Of a stretch of DNA of 64,000 nucleotides, positions 45,598 to 58,699 are shown one piece after another. Each line of letters begins with the position of its first letter. The first letter of the stretch is position 1. The notes under the pieces were generated by a model. That model was not told the DNA's origin. It was given only the letters and a program-made list of their open reading frames with translations, and made no database searches. The DNA is taken from contig OW028586.1 in NCBI GenBank assembly GCA_932294295.1, positions 11,218,290 through 11,282,289 on the forward strand. The letters are read 5' to 3'. A program made the translations under genes and the position numbers. Source of the stretch: Alitta virens. Taxonomy: Eukaryota; Annelida; Polychaeta; Phyllodocida; Nereididae.

Positions 45598-46920
45598 CTG
45601 CCCCCTTCCAGAATTTCAGGTGTTGGAAGTGTGTAGGACGCCTGGTTATCTTCCCATGCTGGCTCAGACACGGTCTACTGCACCTGCATCTCTCATTACT
45701 CCTGGACCCGATCGCAGCCTGCCACCTGATCGTCCTTGGTATGCCGTGCCATCGGAGAGGAAGCCACCTCCTTATCCACCCCCTGGTTGCCAGCCAGACA
45801 GGAGACCTGGAAGGAGGAGTGTGCAGCCAGGTTCGCAGGGTTCTCCGTCTGATCCTCTGCAGCACCAACCAAGCCAGGAGAAGTATATGGTGCATGTTCT
45901 GGATGATGTCGCTGCCGGGCGCCAGAACTTGTAGTCTGGCAGCCAGGGGGTTATACCCTGCACCGACTGATATAGTTTTTTTCTCGGTGGATTCTGCATC
46001 CATGGGACCTCCATAATACATATATGGCGGGTAACAAGCAGGTACCCTTGAGCATATTGAGAAAAATGGCGTAAACCAAGATGGCGGATGGAATCGCTGA
46101 TAGTCAATATAACTTTTTCACAATTGGCTCTCAAGGATTGACTATGGCCATCAAAAAAGTTTGCCTCTTGGTCATTGTCGACGCTGGATCGCAAGTCACC
46201 ATGGTCAGCAGTGCTCTGTGTAAATCAGCTGAGATAGAGCCCTGTGATAGCCCTGGTATAACCGTTCGTGGTATTGACAAACTTGCTGATGGAGCCTTTT
46301 GGCGTGATCCAACTCTACATATTTTAACGCCATCCAATGTTGATACCCTGTCTGCTGACACTTAGGCGCTGCCGCCTCTTCTGGTTTCTTTATATCTTCA
46401 TAGCCTTGTTAATTTGGAGGGAGGGGAGAGTTGAAGAAGTATGGCGTGTGGCAGTTGTTAGCAGCATACGGTGATGTGTTTGCCTGTCATGATTTGATTT
46501 GGGCAACATTTCTACCATGATGCATTACGAAGTATGGACTGTTTGAGCATGTTTGTAGCGCCATAGGACTGTGTAACTCCCCTGCGACCTACCAATGCGG
46601 AGTTGTTGCGTCTAGTTGTCCGCTAGAAGTACTCTCCCCTTGATGCTTCACCCTGCCATTTATCACTGGAGCAGAAGTTGCTTTTCAGACTTTTGAAGCA
46701 ACGCAATGGGATTGAGGTGACTCCCTCAGAGGAGTTCACCATTAAGCCACTGTCGTTGGTGGCTGCCTGCTTCACCCCAAAGACTTGGCATATATCATGG
46801 TGCATTGTCATCACATGCCATAACCACCATTTGAGCGCTCAAGGACTGGCCGCGAGAGGACCCTTCAGTGCGCTTGCCACTCCCGCCACGCGTCATAGAT
46901 GCCCACATTCATGTAGATAA
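45598..46920 (+). pseudogene. Decayed Ty3/Gypsy gag-pol fragment
   Basis: Pieces appear in Gypsy order. Near 45615 is a zinc-knuckle start (FRCWKC) followed by a Pro-rich stretch. The frame at 46081-46365 has a retropepsin-like active site (VIVDAGSQVTMVSSALC; Ala replaces the usual Thr). Near 46440-46620 are frame-shifted RT-like pieces (YGDVFACHDL, then YGLFEHVCSAIGLCNSPATY). Stops and deletions lie between them. It is inactive and the ends are not defined. Confidence 0.65.
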
Positions 46921-47380
46921 GATGGGTACCCGATTCCATCCACAATTCTGGTCCACAGACGACTGTCACATCTGGTACCAATATCTACTGTGCAATTTTG
47001 TGCATCTCGACATGGGTTGTATAGATAAGTAACAACCCAGACCTGTATTGCACTTTGAAAAATATGCATGTAATTACAGCGAATTTAATTTTGAAAGTCC
47101 ATTCTTGGTGTTATCCTGTTTTACTGGTTTAAAACCTGTTTTATCTACGTCCCAGATATTTCTGGCTTCAACATGAAGTATCCCTATAGAGTCACCAAAG
47201 CATTACACTAACAGCAAAATTCCAGACTGACTACCTAGGACTGAACTTAATGTATTATATAGATTCAATGATGTGTTGTGGAAATGAATTTATTACAGAA
47301 ATTCTAACTTGGTTCAGTATGGATGGTTTTGTAAAGTCTGTATCAGAAACAATTCAGGTAATTTCAACATTCTGTTTTCA
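46921..47380. other. No gene recognised
   Basis: Spacer with nothing recognised. Confidence 0.45.
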
Positions 47381-47611
47381 GTATCAGACATTGAATATCC
47401 ATCTGAGGAAGAAACGGCGTCTATTGCGGCTTGTGATATGAAGAAATTTTGGGCTGAGAGAGAAATGGACGGAATAGCAAGGGGTTTTTTAAGATGTGAG
47501 TGAGTGTACAGACATGTCAGCCTTCAAACTGAAATAGTAGGAATATTTTGTACACATAGATATGTACACCGTTAAGTTTTATATCTTACAATACGTTAAC
47601 AAATGGGAAAA

Positions 47612-47925
47612 AGTGCAGTATAGCGGACCCAGATTTATGACCATATTTAACAAGCCTCATTGCCAGGCCTTATGACGTAAAATGCTTGAAATGTAATTAT
47701 GACGTCACAAAAATTAATGTAGTTATGACGGCGGTTTCATCTTCACGGTATAGACAGCGTTTATTTTTGCTCTTTCTTGGGGGCTGCTGCCCCCAAACCC
47801 CTGCTTATCTACACCAAATGTTATTTTAATTGTGCTAGAACTTAAAACTTGTGAAATATTTGATAAAATTTAATTTTTAATGGCCGCCAAATATGGGCAT
47901 AAATTTGGGTCCGCTATACTGCACT
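47612..47925. mobile_element. 314-bp MITE
   Basis: Terminal inverted repeats agtgcagtatagcggaccca and tgggtccgctatactgcact, extended inward by an imperfect atttatg / cataaat match. It has no coding capacity. Flanks gggaaaa and aaaccca allow at most a short A-rich duplication, so the superfamily is open. Confidence 0.85.
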
Positions 47926-49319
47926 AAACCCAACAAATGATATTATAAATTTATGTAAATAATGTAATGTCAATCATAGGCATTTTGCCATTGCCACTTA
48001 CAAGTTTATTTTGCAAATGTGTTATCTTCAGTTCTTTAAGATGAGATGTACTTTATTTTGTGTTTACATTACAATTGGTGCAGAAAATCCTTTCCGATTG
48101 CATGCAAATTACATCTGGGCACCTTGGGTGACTCCGAGAAACAGAAACTAAAATGGTTTGGTAAATACCGAGGTTCTGAAGTGCACGTCTCAGTAGACCG
48201 TCCAACCTAGATGTGTTAAGCTGGGAAAAGTTAGTTGAAGTCCTTGAGGGAAAGGATTTAAGTCATTTATTCATAGTTTGAACGTGGCTGGTGTTGAAAA
48301 TGAATGATTAAGATAACTGTGTCACATGGTTGTTCTTTTTTTTTTCAGGCAAAATACACAAAGAACATGTGTAGCATCCTAGGTATAGAGACAAAAGGAC
48401 TTGGAGGAAAAAAGAGATATTGTTGTGGCTATATCGGCGTATATCGCGCCCTCGCAGACAATGCTCTGTATCAAAAAGTCTTCAAAAAAATCCAATGTGC
48501 AACTGGTGAGTGATTTCATAGTGCTACTACTGCAGATTAGTGCATAGTTCTTGCATAACCCTGGACTAGCCCAAGAAACCCTTCCTGCCGCCGTCGACTC
48601 TTGTTCATATTGTGACATTATAGTGCAGGTGCCACAGAAACAGATGATCAACACATAGCAATGTATGAATGATCGAGAAAGATTATTTTTATGACAATTT
48701 AACTTATTATACCAGAAGAACTGTACTTTAGTGTATTTTAAATATCAGATGGATGAAGGTTTCTGTCACAAAGGAATTCAGATAGCTCACTTTTTTTATT
48801 CTATGTTTGACGGAATCAATAATGTTGAAAAATCCTCCCATGAGAAATGAAACGGCCATTCCCACTTTATTATTTTATTTTATTTATTCCACATGTAGGT
48901 TAATGACAGTGTCTGAAATGTTGCAGGCATTAGTATTCAGTGTTCCAGGTTAGCATTTGCTCGATCACTCAAACTAAACCAAATTGTAGTCACCCAGCTA
49001 GTTACCTAACTGTGTGTCACCCAAGCTCTAGAATTGAAAGGTTTTTTTTTTTGTAATGGCTGTTGGGAGGTTTTGTAGGGGTTTATGAATGTAGTGTCTC
49101 ACAAGGTGTCAGTTTTTAATGCAACAATGTTCAGATTGAAAAATTACATTACGGGTTACACTCAGATGTACTGAACAAAATATACAAACAATGGAAAGAG
49201 AAATCACTCTTCGTGAATGTTTTGAAAAAAGAAACTGGTTTTTCATGTCAGTTCTGCATTGTATTAGCATGTAATAAAATTTATTTTCTTTCGAAGTTGC
49301 TTCTATCGGCATCAAAATG

Positions 49320-50430
49320 GGTGACTAAGTTACATTTTGAGCAGCGAAATGTGCAATCAATAGAAAAATGGTAATCTGATAAAGGGCATTTGATTTGTCC
49401 TGATAATTGGATATTTGCCTGGAAATTTATGAATGATAAAGAAAACAGTTTTTTGCTAGCCTTTGTAATTATGTCCTGTTCTATGGTTTAACCTCTTTGT
49501 GGGCTCTAAGTTTCAATAAGTTAAACCTTTAAATAAAATAAGTGCATGACTAAGTGCATGACTACAAACTCTGCTATAAGCTAAAAAACAATATGTTGTG
49601 CCACTGCCCACTGTAAAACACTAGTTTGCAAGACAGCATATCTTACAAGTACACCACTCACAGCTGAGATGGTTTCAAGTTTACTTCAAGAGACTGACAA
49701 TTGAGGCCCCTACAGGGTGATTGCTTTGATGAAAGATGTTGTATATGTTAATTATCCCACAATCAATGGAACATTTATTTATTATTATATTAAATACTTG
49801 ACTTTTCTTACAATTTTATCTGTTAATTTCATTGCTTAATACATTTCATATTTTCGCTAATCTATACTACACAATATAGCGACCGCAGTTCTAATAATCG
49901 CCTAAAGTATATGAAATTCTAAAAACTATGACATCGTGCCTTTGAGTCTAGAGTAATATATCAACCCCCAGCCTATTTAATATTTTCTTTTTATTCTAGA
50001 ATTTTTAAATTTGAATCTAACTTCTCATCAGCGGCTATATGCCTTCGAGAAGGAAAATTATATATATATATGCACAATATTATGAAAACAAAAATGCATG
50101 GCAATAAACACTGCTGAAACAATATATATTTTCCCAGATGTGACCTGTGAAATATATTGTTTGTGTACAAATTTGATTTTCCCCTGTGTGACTGAAATGA
50201 ACAAGTTCTTTATTGCTGATTTCAAGACTAGTCAAAATTTGTATTTTATTTTGTTTGCCTATCACACCATGTCAAATGTAGAATAAGAAAAGTTTGCCTT
50301 TAATTATGCCTTTTAATGTGTGTATGTTGTGAAGGTTTAAAGTTGTGCAAACGTTTACGGGTCTTTGGCTATGTTTCATGTCAGGAAGGAATTAAACGTT
50401 GTGCAAATCCCTAATTATTTAGCAATTCAT
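49320..50430. other. No exon recognised within the broken gene span
   Basis: AT-rich and intron-like, with nothing recognised. Confidence 0.4.
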
Positions 50431-52923
50431 TGTTTCAGAACCATCTCTGCCATCTAAGGTTGTGGCTGTTGTGCGACTTACAGATTGATAAACAAACTTG
50501 ATGAGTCCAGGCCCTTTTTGGTGGAGCTCAAGGACATCTTGAAAAGTACACGATTTACATACAAAAGCACCTTTTAACAACTTGAAGAATCAGAAATGAA
50601 CAACTTGATGCTCAATCTGAAATAGCCCTCGATCTCTTTGAATGCAGTATTTCAGTATGGCATCAGCATGCCATGTTTCGATGAATATGCAAGTATTTCT
50701 GCAGGCAAGATGTTTACAACGGCTGATTCACTGTATGTCGATCAATACAGAATGAATAGGCTTTTTTCAAAACTGATTCCATTGCACACACAAAATGGAA
50801 TTTCAATATTAATGTGTTAGAAAAGTGTTTAATAGACATACTATATGAAAGCAGGAATGTGTCACTAATCGTAAAACAAGGTGGATGAGACCAATATGTG
50901 GTCATTAAATACCTCAATCCTGACTTTTTTTACCCGGACAGTCTCTCATGCAGTGTGAAACTGATAACGTCAGATGCCTTATTACAACTCTTCAAGGCAG
51001 AAAAGGATAGAGATGACGCTGCAATTATCATGGTCACCAAAGATGAGCAAAAACATGAGGGTAAATCTACTCAGGTTAGAGTTGTGTTAGTAATAAACGG
51101 TTCTTGTTTGTTATCTATCCTGAAAACATCGAGAATGTAATGTATTTCCAGAGTCGGGTAATCATTGATCATGTGTGATTGTTTGTGTGTATATTCTGTG
51201 TTCATGTAGCCGATGTTTTTTTAAATTTTTTTTTCATATTATATTAATATCCTAGTGTATTGTGCAACTGTTTAGATAGAATTTTTCAGTGAAATAATGA
51301 GAAAAAGGTCCGAACACATAATAGAACAGTATCTAATCTTTTTAGAAATCTGGCTACAAACACACTATAATTGGATTGGACACCATGGTTCATAAACATA
51401 TTTCATGAACATCAGATTTTACAACTAAATTATTAATTTAATCCAGCATCAGTATATATATATATATAGTATGTATGGGCAAAGGGAAATTTCAGGAATC
51501 TGAGAATCAAAACATGTGGCCATATTTGAAATGTACAGTGCAGGTGGCACCATGGATGCACCCATAAGAAATAATAAGATGTTCAGTATTCTTAATTTTA
51601 TTATATGATATTGTTTTAATACTTAATTCCAGTGCTCTTTGCATGCGGGTCACACCAAATTTTTAGTCCAGTATTGATAAATAAAATAATTAACCATTAG
51701 CCTTATATTTGTAGTGTCCAAGCCAGAAAATGGAAAACCAGCAAAGTCGTGAAATTTATGTGCCTGATAATGAAGATGAACCTGTGAAGTCCGTGAATTA
51801 GCCCCTTGATTTTACTGAATTTTGCCAGTGTGACTGGACTAGAGAAGATATGTCCACCAGCCTAGTTTCCAGTCCAACGATCACTGTACACGACTTGTTT
51901 ACTTAGAGGGAAATGAAAACCATCAACGAAAATTTCATCAATTTTGCACCATCCAATCTTCAGTCAGAAGCTCCAAAGTGCTTTGTGCTGCCGACGCATG
52001 GGTTTCTAGACGTTCAAAGGGACAATTATGTGCCTTCCAAACATGTGAAAGTGATGCATACTGAGAAATACACAAAACATATCTTCACCTTACATGAACC
52101 TGGCCATTGGTATTTAGCTATTGCTGATCTAGATGACTGTTGCTACACAGAATATAATTCGTTGAAAATCAAAAGAGGTAAGACTTTACAAAATATCATT
52201 GGGACTTACCTTGAAAATCTTGGAGCAAGAAAAGTGAAGTCATTTACTAAGAAAAAGAGTGCATTTGTTTTCTAACAAGGACCAATACAAGACTGGATGC
52301 TACCTAATAGTTCACGCTTTACTTGCCCTGTATCACCAAGACCAAAATGTTGATAAGGGTGAGTCATGTATTTACCCTTTCTTGCAGATATGACAACTAA
52401 TAACCTATTATTAATATTATATAAACTAATATCATTACAATCACTGCTGTTAAGAATTTGCATTTCTGCTACCATATGCCTGCAAGTTTTCATCTGAATA
52501 ACTTATTTTGCTGTGGAGTTACTCAATGTTGATCTACCTTTTGTGTGAAAAACTTCAATAATTATGAAATTTAAAGCTAATGTGCCTTATTATTTTGCAG
52601 TGAAAATTGAAACACTACTGAACCGGGTGATCAACAAGGCCCACCTTTCTTCACAGAAACAGCAGCGTTATCATGGTTATGGTCTTCGTGAAGTCAAAGA
52701 AGAAATCTAAAGGGCCTATCTCACATAGCCGAGTGACAATGCCGAGTGATGCCGAGTGCTTAATAAATTAGGCAGTCAGGAATACACGGCTCTGCACGCC
52801 GACCACTCTGGAAAGGCTCGTAAATACACGGCAATACTCGTAGAACGATCGTAAAGTTTTAAACATGTTTAAAACTTTTTAGGATTGTCGCCGAGCAAAT
52901 TTGCTCTGAAATTAACTCGCCGT

Positions 52924-53008
52924 GCACTCTGAGAGTACACTTGGTCACTCTGGGAGTACACTTGGTCACACTGGGAGTACACTTGGTCACTCTGGGAGTA
53001 CACTTGGT
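52924..53008. repeat. 19-bp minisatellite, four units
   Basis: Unit gggagtacacttggtcact, with small changes. It lies inside the Harbinger-like MITE. Confidence 0.9.
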
Positions 53009-53065
53009 CAGATAGATTGCTGTGTGGACGTGATTTCCTCGCCGAGTGGTCGGCGTGTGAAGAAG

Positions 53066-53180
53066 GCGAGCAATCGGCGAGCAATCTGGGAGCAATCGGC
53101 GAGCAATCGGCGAGCAATCTGGGAGCAATCGGCGAGCAGTCTGCGAGCAATCGGCGAGCAGTCTGCGAGCAATCGGCAAG
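53066..53180. repeat. gcgagcaatcgg-type minisatellite
   Basis: About eight units of 12-16 bp in the forms gcgagcaatcgg, gggagcaatcgg and gcgagcagtctg. It lies inside the MITE. The frames through it on both strands are artefacts of the repeat. Confidence 0.9.
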
Positions 53181-54687
53181 GCCTTGCTGACTTGCTTTTT
53201 CTAGTCATCAAATGACCAAAGAGTGAAGCCGACTGATTGCTTTCCAGCGATCGTCATTACTCTGCATCGTCACTCGGCTATGTGTGACAGTGGCTTAAGG
53301 TTAGTAGGTATAGTTTGCAATGAATATTGTGATATTTATAAATCATTTAAGCTGACATGTAAGATATATATACTGCCATCTTGTGTATACAACAACTTGC
53401 TGAGACTGGACATTCAAGAGTGATTCAAGAATGCATGAACAAAAAAACAGCCCTGCTTTACTAAGTGTGTTGACATGGAATATTTTCAAAATAAATATGA
53501 GGAGAGACATTGCAATGATTTTAAAACTTTGATAATCTCATCTCAATTAAAGCCACCATGCATTAATTTATTAAATGACACTGACATGTGGATTACTGCA
53601 CTTACTGTAATTTAAAGTACTGGATAGAAAAATTTGACTTTTAGCGAATTCAATATGTATTGTGATACCCAAAAAAAAGTTAAACCATGGAATATGTACA
53701 GGGTAAACTCCCCATCTAGGCCTGTGTGAGGGAAACTTGACTTTTGGTATAATAAACGTGCAATTCCTCTATGTTGATGATAAAAAAACATTGTGTCATT
53801 GTGGTCTGAGGAGGATTGGATTATCCCATATTTCTAGGAATTCAAATTTACTTTGTTTTGTATTAGTATTTGATAGATTTATTTTCTGTTTTGCAGAAAA
53901 AGTCTTGCAGTGATGTGAACATGGGCAAGAATGATGTTATCTGTGTTCACTGTGGATTTTCAGTTGCTGCTAATACAGACAGGTAAATATTCAGTGTTGC
54001 AGGCAGATGAAAAAAAGTGGCCTGTTGTTTAACAAGGGATTCTTCCAACTAGTGTTTGTTTTTAAAGTGTATGGCGTATGTGTGATCAGTGGAAGTCTTA
54101 AAAAGGATCCAACTATTGCCTCTATACCTGCTAAAGTTGCACTACCAATTTCAGGCATACCAATGACTCCTATGTTATGATTTTGCGCTTCTCTAAATTT
54201 GTATTATATATTTGTTTTTTTTTCAGCAAAATTCATATGCATTTTCCAAATAATGCAATGCATGTCATTTCTTTTAATAGTGTTATTGATACCGATAATT
54301 TTGAATGTATTTTGGTTGTTGTTGATGGACTCCAGACCATTTAAAGAAAAAATTAAATCATATATAAACTTCCTATATATATTCCTATTGTTGAACCTAA
54401 TGTTCTTATGCTGTATCCTTTGATTTCGAGGACAAATTGATGTAGGGTAAGGAGGTATTACAAAGGCTGCAGCTTATAATTCTTTTTTCTTTCTTTTTGT
54501 CTAGATCTCTGCAATGTGTCACATACGTTGATGATACAAGTGATTCCTTTATATGATCTGCTTGTTTGAGGAATGATCCCTCTGCGATTCCTTGCTTCAA
54601 AAACAAAAAAGATCTGTCGGTGTACACAGAATTTAAGACTATTTCAACATCTCATGATATGAAGGAAAGTCCGTTCCCATTATGACA

Positions 54688-55615
54688 CATTAGGAGGCTG
54701 TGTTTGTAAAAACCATGACAAAAACTGTAAAATCTGCTAATCCTTAGCAAATCATGGTTAACTGGTGCACTTACTTGTTTAATGATAATAAGTTTTGGAG
54801 CTGAGATACAAGCAGTCAAAAATCGCAACTTTGTACCCCTGTATTAATAGAAATTTCCTTCTATGGTTTTCAAAATATTTGTCATGAAATTTTGGGAACA
54901 TTTTTTTTCTAAAATTCATATCTCAGTAGTCCATTCTTTACTGATATTGGTTTAAATTTAGCAAGCTAGCTCTGATAATGATCATCCATTAAGCTATTGT
55001 AGTAACCCAACAGTCATACAAGTGTTGCAGGCAAAGTTCAGAAAATGAAGTGGTGAATTAAAAAATTACTGGGGTATACATTGTGGAATATTTAGAATAC
55101 ACGTTGAACATATTTACCACATTAGTCTGTTTTATCTATGTTCATGTCAGTCCATAAATAATGGTGAGTATCTTGGTGTCTTTATCGATTTTTAAGGGTT
55201 CTCGACCATAACATTTTATTGGAAAAGGGGGTATTGGAGGTGTTCCTTTAGACTGGATGCAGTAAACTATTTGTAACTTACAATGAATTATATTCTTTTA
55301 AATCTACTGGAACATGTGGGGTCCCTTGGGGATTAGTTTTGTTGTGTATTCTTTATGTTAATGCTTAGTCTAAGTTCTATAAATACCATATTGTACTATA
55401 TAGTAAGATGTTTTATTTTGTTTACTGGTGACAAACTTCTTTGGTAAACTATTGATGGTATGATAAATAATACGCCGTCGGACAGTGAAATGTTAAGATC
55501 AGTCAATTATGAAATGTACCAATTAAAGACGCTTGCCGGCAAGTGCCTTTCACTGTACCAGAAGAGTGTAGGAAGTTACAACATGTGTGATATTGTGGTT
55601 ATAATTACTTGTACA
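54688..55615. other. No gene recognised
   Basis: AT-rich. RT-like words were looked for and not found. Confidence 0.45.
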
Positions 55616-55930
55616 TTAAAATTATGTTCAAACAAATTGGAATCCGTTATCGTTTTGAAAATTTAAAAAGTAGGATTTCAAATTATTTGGAATCCTAAAT
55701 GTAATTAGTTTTGGAATTACTGTATCTTAACGACTAATGCCAGGTATTACGTCCTTGAATTTATTGTAGGCCTATCATTTGTACACCAAAGATTTCCCTC
55801 ATTTATTGAACAGGTTAGTTGTAAATTGTGGGATCTGAAGAGGGGAAGAAAGACTAATGTCTTCCTGAATTCAGGGCTGCTCTGTGAAAAGACTCTTGTC
55901 TCACAGTTCCAATTAATGACCCAAATTATA
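55616..55930. repeat. Dispersed repeats joined: relatives of 25.7 kb and 11.3 kb
   Basis: 55616-55795 matches 25633-25815. Directly beyond it, 55850-55930 matches the end of the CCAAT-containing dispersed repeat in reverse orientation (gaattcagggctgctctgtg). Confidence 0.65.
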
Positions 55931-56064
55931 AATTCATTAACAGAAGACAAAACGCAAGTTCCACAGTTTATTAATTATTATTGGCACATGATATAGCTAT
56001 TTTACAACTTTGAAAAAACCGTTGTACATAAAGAGGGGCTGACCTAAGCAATCAGTCAAAATAT

Positions 56065-56400
56065 TATCACACGTACCGGTATCTGGAGTGTCAACTCAGC
56101 TAAATCTGGGGGATTTAGAAAGCTAACTCGCGCTGTGAGAGTATTTAATAAAAATATGAAAAATATTCACAATATTTTTCTCAGCTCTGCCTTCGACTTG
56201 GTATCATATATTAAATGATTGACCACTATAACTAGCTCAATTTACTGCTAGTTTATTGATACACTAAATATTAATTTAACAGCCTAAGTGCCATGCAACA
56301 TTAGCTGTCCAACTCAACTCCCATTTACTTTCTCTGACCAAAATCAATGGACCCAATTCTACTGTTTTGGCTCCTATTATCTCAATATACTCTTGTGAAG
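56065..56400 (+). repeat. Direct repeat, copy A
   Basis: 336 bp from tatcacacgtaccggtatct to atatactcttgtgaag. Copy B at 60817-61146 differs by two substitutions and a 6-bp gap (agctgt). It has no reading frame. Confidence 0.95.
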
Positions 56401-57632
56401 AGTCATTTTTATGACTACACTGTCTAAGAGTTGTGTTTTACTGCCTAGATTGAGTTAGTGGTCAACTCTAATGACTTTGTTCTGGCAAAATTTTGTCATA
56501 AGCATTATTGTAGCAACTTCTATCTATCTTTCTATCCATCTATCTATCTCAATTAATTAAGCAATCAACTATCTTTTTTATAGCCATCAGTCAACCATTC
56601 AATCAACAATTAATCAGGGTGTTATCCAATCAATCAATATCCAGGTTAGCTAGCTGGCTAGTGTTATAACCTTTACCTTTGTCCAACAGAAAGATCTTTT
56701 TAGTTATTCTACTGTTGCCCATTTTGACTAATCTATTCCATAACCTTAACATATTAATATGTCTTTGACTTAATAATACAAACAGATAATATTCAAAGAT
56801 ATCTGTAATCATTCACCTTATTACGTACACTATTGCTTACCTTAAATTAATTCAATATTCGTCAAATTGGTGTTTTTGCACCTAAAGCAAATAACATTTG
56901 TTTGTTTTCTTCTATATTCATTGTCATCTTCCATTTATTATACCAGGTGTAGACCCAATCTAGCATTAACTGCAGCTTTCTCATTCTTTGCCAAAAGGAC
57001 AGAATCAGAATCAGAATCAGAATTTCTTTTATTTTCCATACATACACTTAATGTTGCTGCTGCTATAGTGTATCATTAATGAAATGGATGATAAAGTATG
57101 AAGTATGGAGGGAGACCCCCACAAGGCAATTTGCCGCTTCTTGGAGGCCACCCATGATATAGGTCAGGGAGCATCAGCCATACACCAGGAACACTGGTAC
57201 GTCATGTTTGACCACATGAAACTATTGAATCATCAATAGGTATATTTCTTATTTTGTCAAAGAGGTGCAAAAGAAAAGAATAGTATGCAATCAAATGATA
57301 TTTATGACATATTTTCACAAGTGATCTGAAATCAGCTGGAAATGGTGTAATGATAAGGAGAAGTAGAATCCCGAAGGAACCAACAGATGAACAAAAATGG
57401 TGGGTATTTGAACAAGGCAGGCCAAGTTGAAGGATAGAACTACTAGAAGTGCAAAATTTAAGAAAAGATGTTAGATCACATGTCACAAGTAAGTAGATGT
57501 GTATGCCTCAGTATGGCATTAAGTTTAGCCATACATGTATTTGACAAGTAGTAATGACTCCATCAGGCATCCAAGCTCCATGAATATCAAAAGGACTGCA
57601 TAAATTTCTTAGTTTCTTTATCTGGACACAAA
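56401..57632. other. No gene recognised
   Basis: Contains a short degenerate TCTA tract at 56518-56550. Its right part may be the 3' UTR of the LINE fragment that follows. Confidence 0.45.
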
Positions 57633-58690
57633 TTACTGTCGACATGAAAAACAATTAGGATCATTGCAGTCAGTAATGTATTGATTAATTATCGATTTCT
57701 TGACATACAGTTTGAAACCATGCATGCTATGAGAGTGTATTTTACTTTTAAATTCATTTGTCATTTCATTAAAAAACTTTGCTAACTTATATCTGGGACT
57801 GTTCTTTGCAAAATCATGGCTAACTCTTGGAAGTGCAAAGTTATCTAATCCTCTGGTAATATAAGAATGGACGCTTGAATGCCTGACAAATACATTACCA
57901 CAAGTAAAATAAGCAGGCAATAGCTTATTTTCCAGTTTATAGCAAAATTTAAAGCACTGCAGCACACATATGTCAGTACACCTTAAAATTCCCAAACTTT
58001 TAAACAAAATTCCTGTATGAGCGTTATACTTGGCATTACAAATTGCTCTTATGGCTTTCTTCTGCAAGACAAGTAACCTATTCGCACATTTTTGCCAAAG
58101 CAATGCACCATAATTTAAATAGGGGACAATTAAAGCATTGTAAATATTCAATAATACATCAATGGGTAGAAAGTGCTTCAACTTGTTAAGTATACCTGCA
58201 GTTTTAGAGATCTTTTTTGTTATTAGATTAATATGATTTTTCCAACTGATATGCTTATCCAATAGAATTCCAAGAAAATTAAACTCTTCAACAAATTCAA
58301 TATTTCCATTTTCAAGAACAAGATCTGGGTAGAACACAGATTTTTGTGGCATATGAAAAAGCATAGCCTTTGTTTTACGACAGTTCAGCGACAATTTATT
58401 TAGCTTCATCCAATCACAAATATTACACAATTCCTTATTAATTACATCTTGGACAGAGTTATTTTCTTGTTGGAAGGTACTTAAGGTGGCAGTGAGTGTG
58501 GTATCATCGGCATAGATAATGGGCTTGAATAGGGTACTTGCCTTGCAGATATCATTCGCATAGATAATAAAAAACAGAGGTCCCAGCACTGATCCCTGAG
58601 GGACACCAGTTGATATGTAAGCACGTTCTGACGTAACATTTCCAAATTCAACAAACTGAGACCGATCATTCAACAGTATTGTCGGCTTTA
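57633..58690 (-). pseudogene. CR1/Rex1-type LINE reverse transcriptase, 5'-truncated
   Basis: A continuous frame of about 350 codons. It begins inside the RT domain with ISTGVPQGSVLGPLFFIIYA (motif B), IIYADDTTLT (motif C, catalytic YADD) and FNFLGILLDKHISWKNHI, followed by a thumb-like helical part and a C-terminus ending NCFSCRQ. The endonuclease and RT motif A are missing. The remaining frame has no stop, so the truncation is probably an original 5' truncation. Its 3' end resembles the fragment at 29530-29770. Confidence 0.88.
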
Positions 58691-58699
58691 AACAGAGTA

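Larger units (their letters stand above)
52711..53295. mobile_element. Harbinger-like MITE with TAA duplication
   Basis: The left end agggcctatctcacatagcc and the right end ggctatgtgtgacagtggct are inverted repeats that continue inward (gagtgacaatgc / gcatcgtcactc). They are flanked by TAA on both sides (52708-52710, 53296-53298), which fits the 3-bp TWA duplication of PIF/Harbinger elements. The inside holds two minisatellites and no transposase. Confidence 0.8.
47381..54687 (+). pseudogene. Broken multi-exon gene: Ulp1-like protease plus PHD-like finger
   Basis: Exon-like islands behind acceptor sites: 47382-47502 (DMKKFWAEREMDGIARGF), about 48085-48290, 48350-48505 (KRYCCGYIGVYRALADN), about 50440-51060 (DESRPFLVELKDIL; KYLNPDFFYPDSL), 51714-52370, 52602-52710 and 53898-54687. 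The block at 51913-52370 resembles Ulp1/C48 cysteine proteases. It has the active-site His in EPGHWYLAIADLDD; YNSL stands where YDSL is usual, so the catalytic Asp is Asn; after a one-base shift comes GCYLIVHALLAL with the Cys. The last islands give CVHCGF, CVTYVDD and SFI-stop-SAC, a PHD-like pattern with one Cys codon turned to TGA. At least five stops or shifts show that it is dead. The N-terminal islands are unrecognised. Ulp1 genes often ride on DNA transposons. Confidence 0.6.

Noticed and set aside
45572..46194. Several overlapping frames of 100-150 aa on both strands
   Set aside because: They overlap one another in the Pro-rich part of a decayed Gypsy gag; none has family support.
46850..46980. 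Weak metal-hydrolase-like HIHVDK motif in a plus-strand frame
   Set aside because: One short motif in decayed sequence is not enough to name a gene.
53066..53180. CRISPR-like repeat array
   Set aside because: Units are contiguous without unique spacers, and the genome is that of an animal.
52859..53215. Four overlapping frames on both strands
   Set aside because: They run through minisatellites of the MITE and simply translate the repeat unit.
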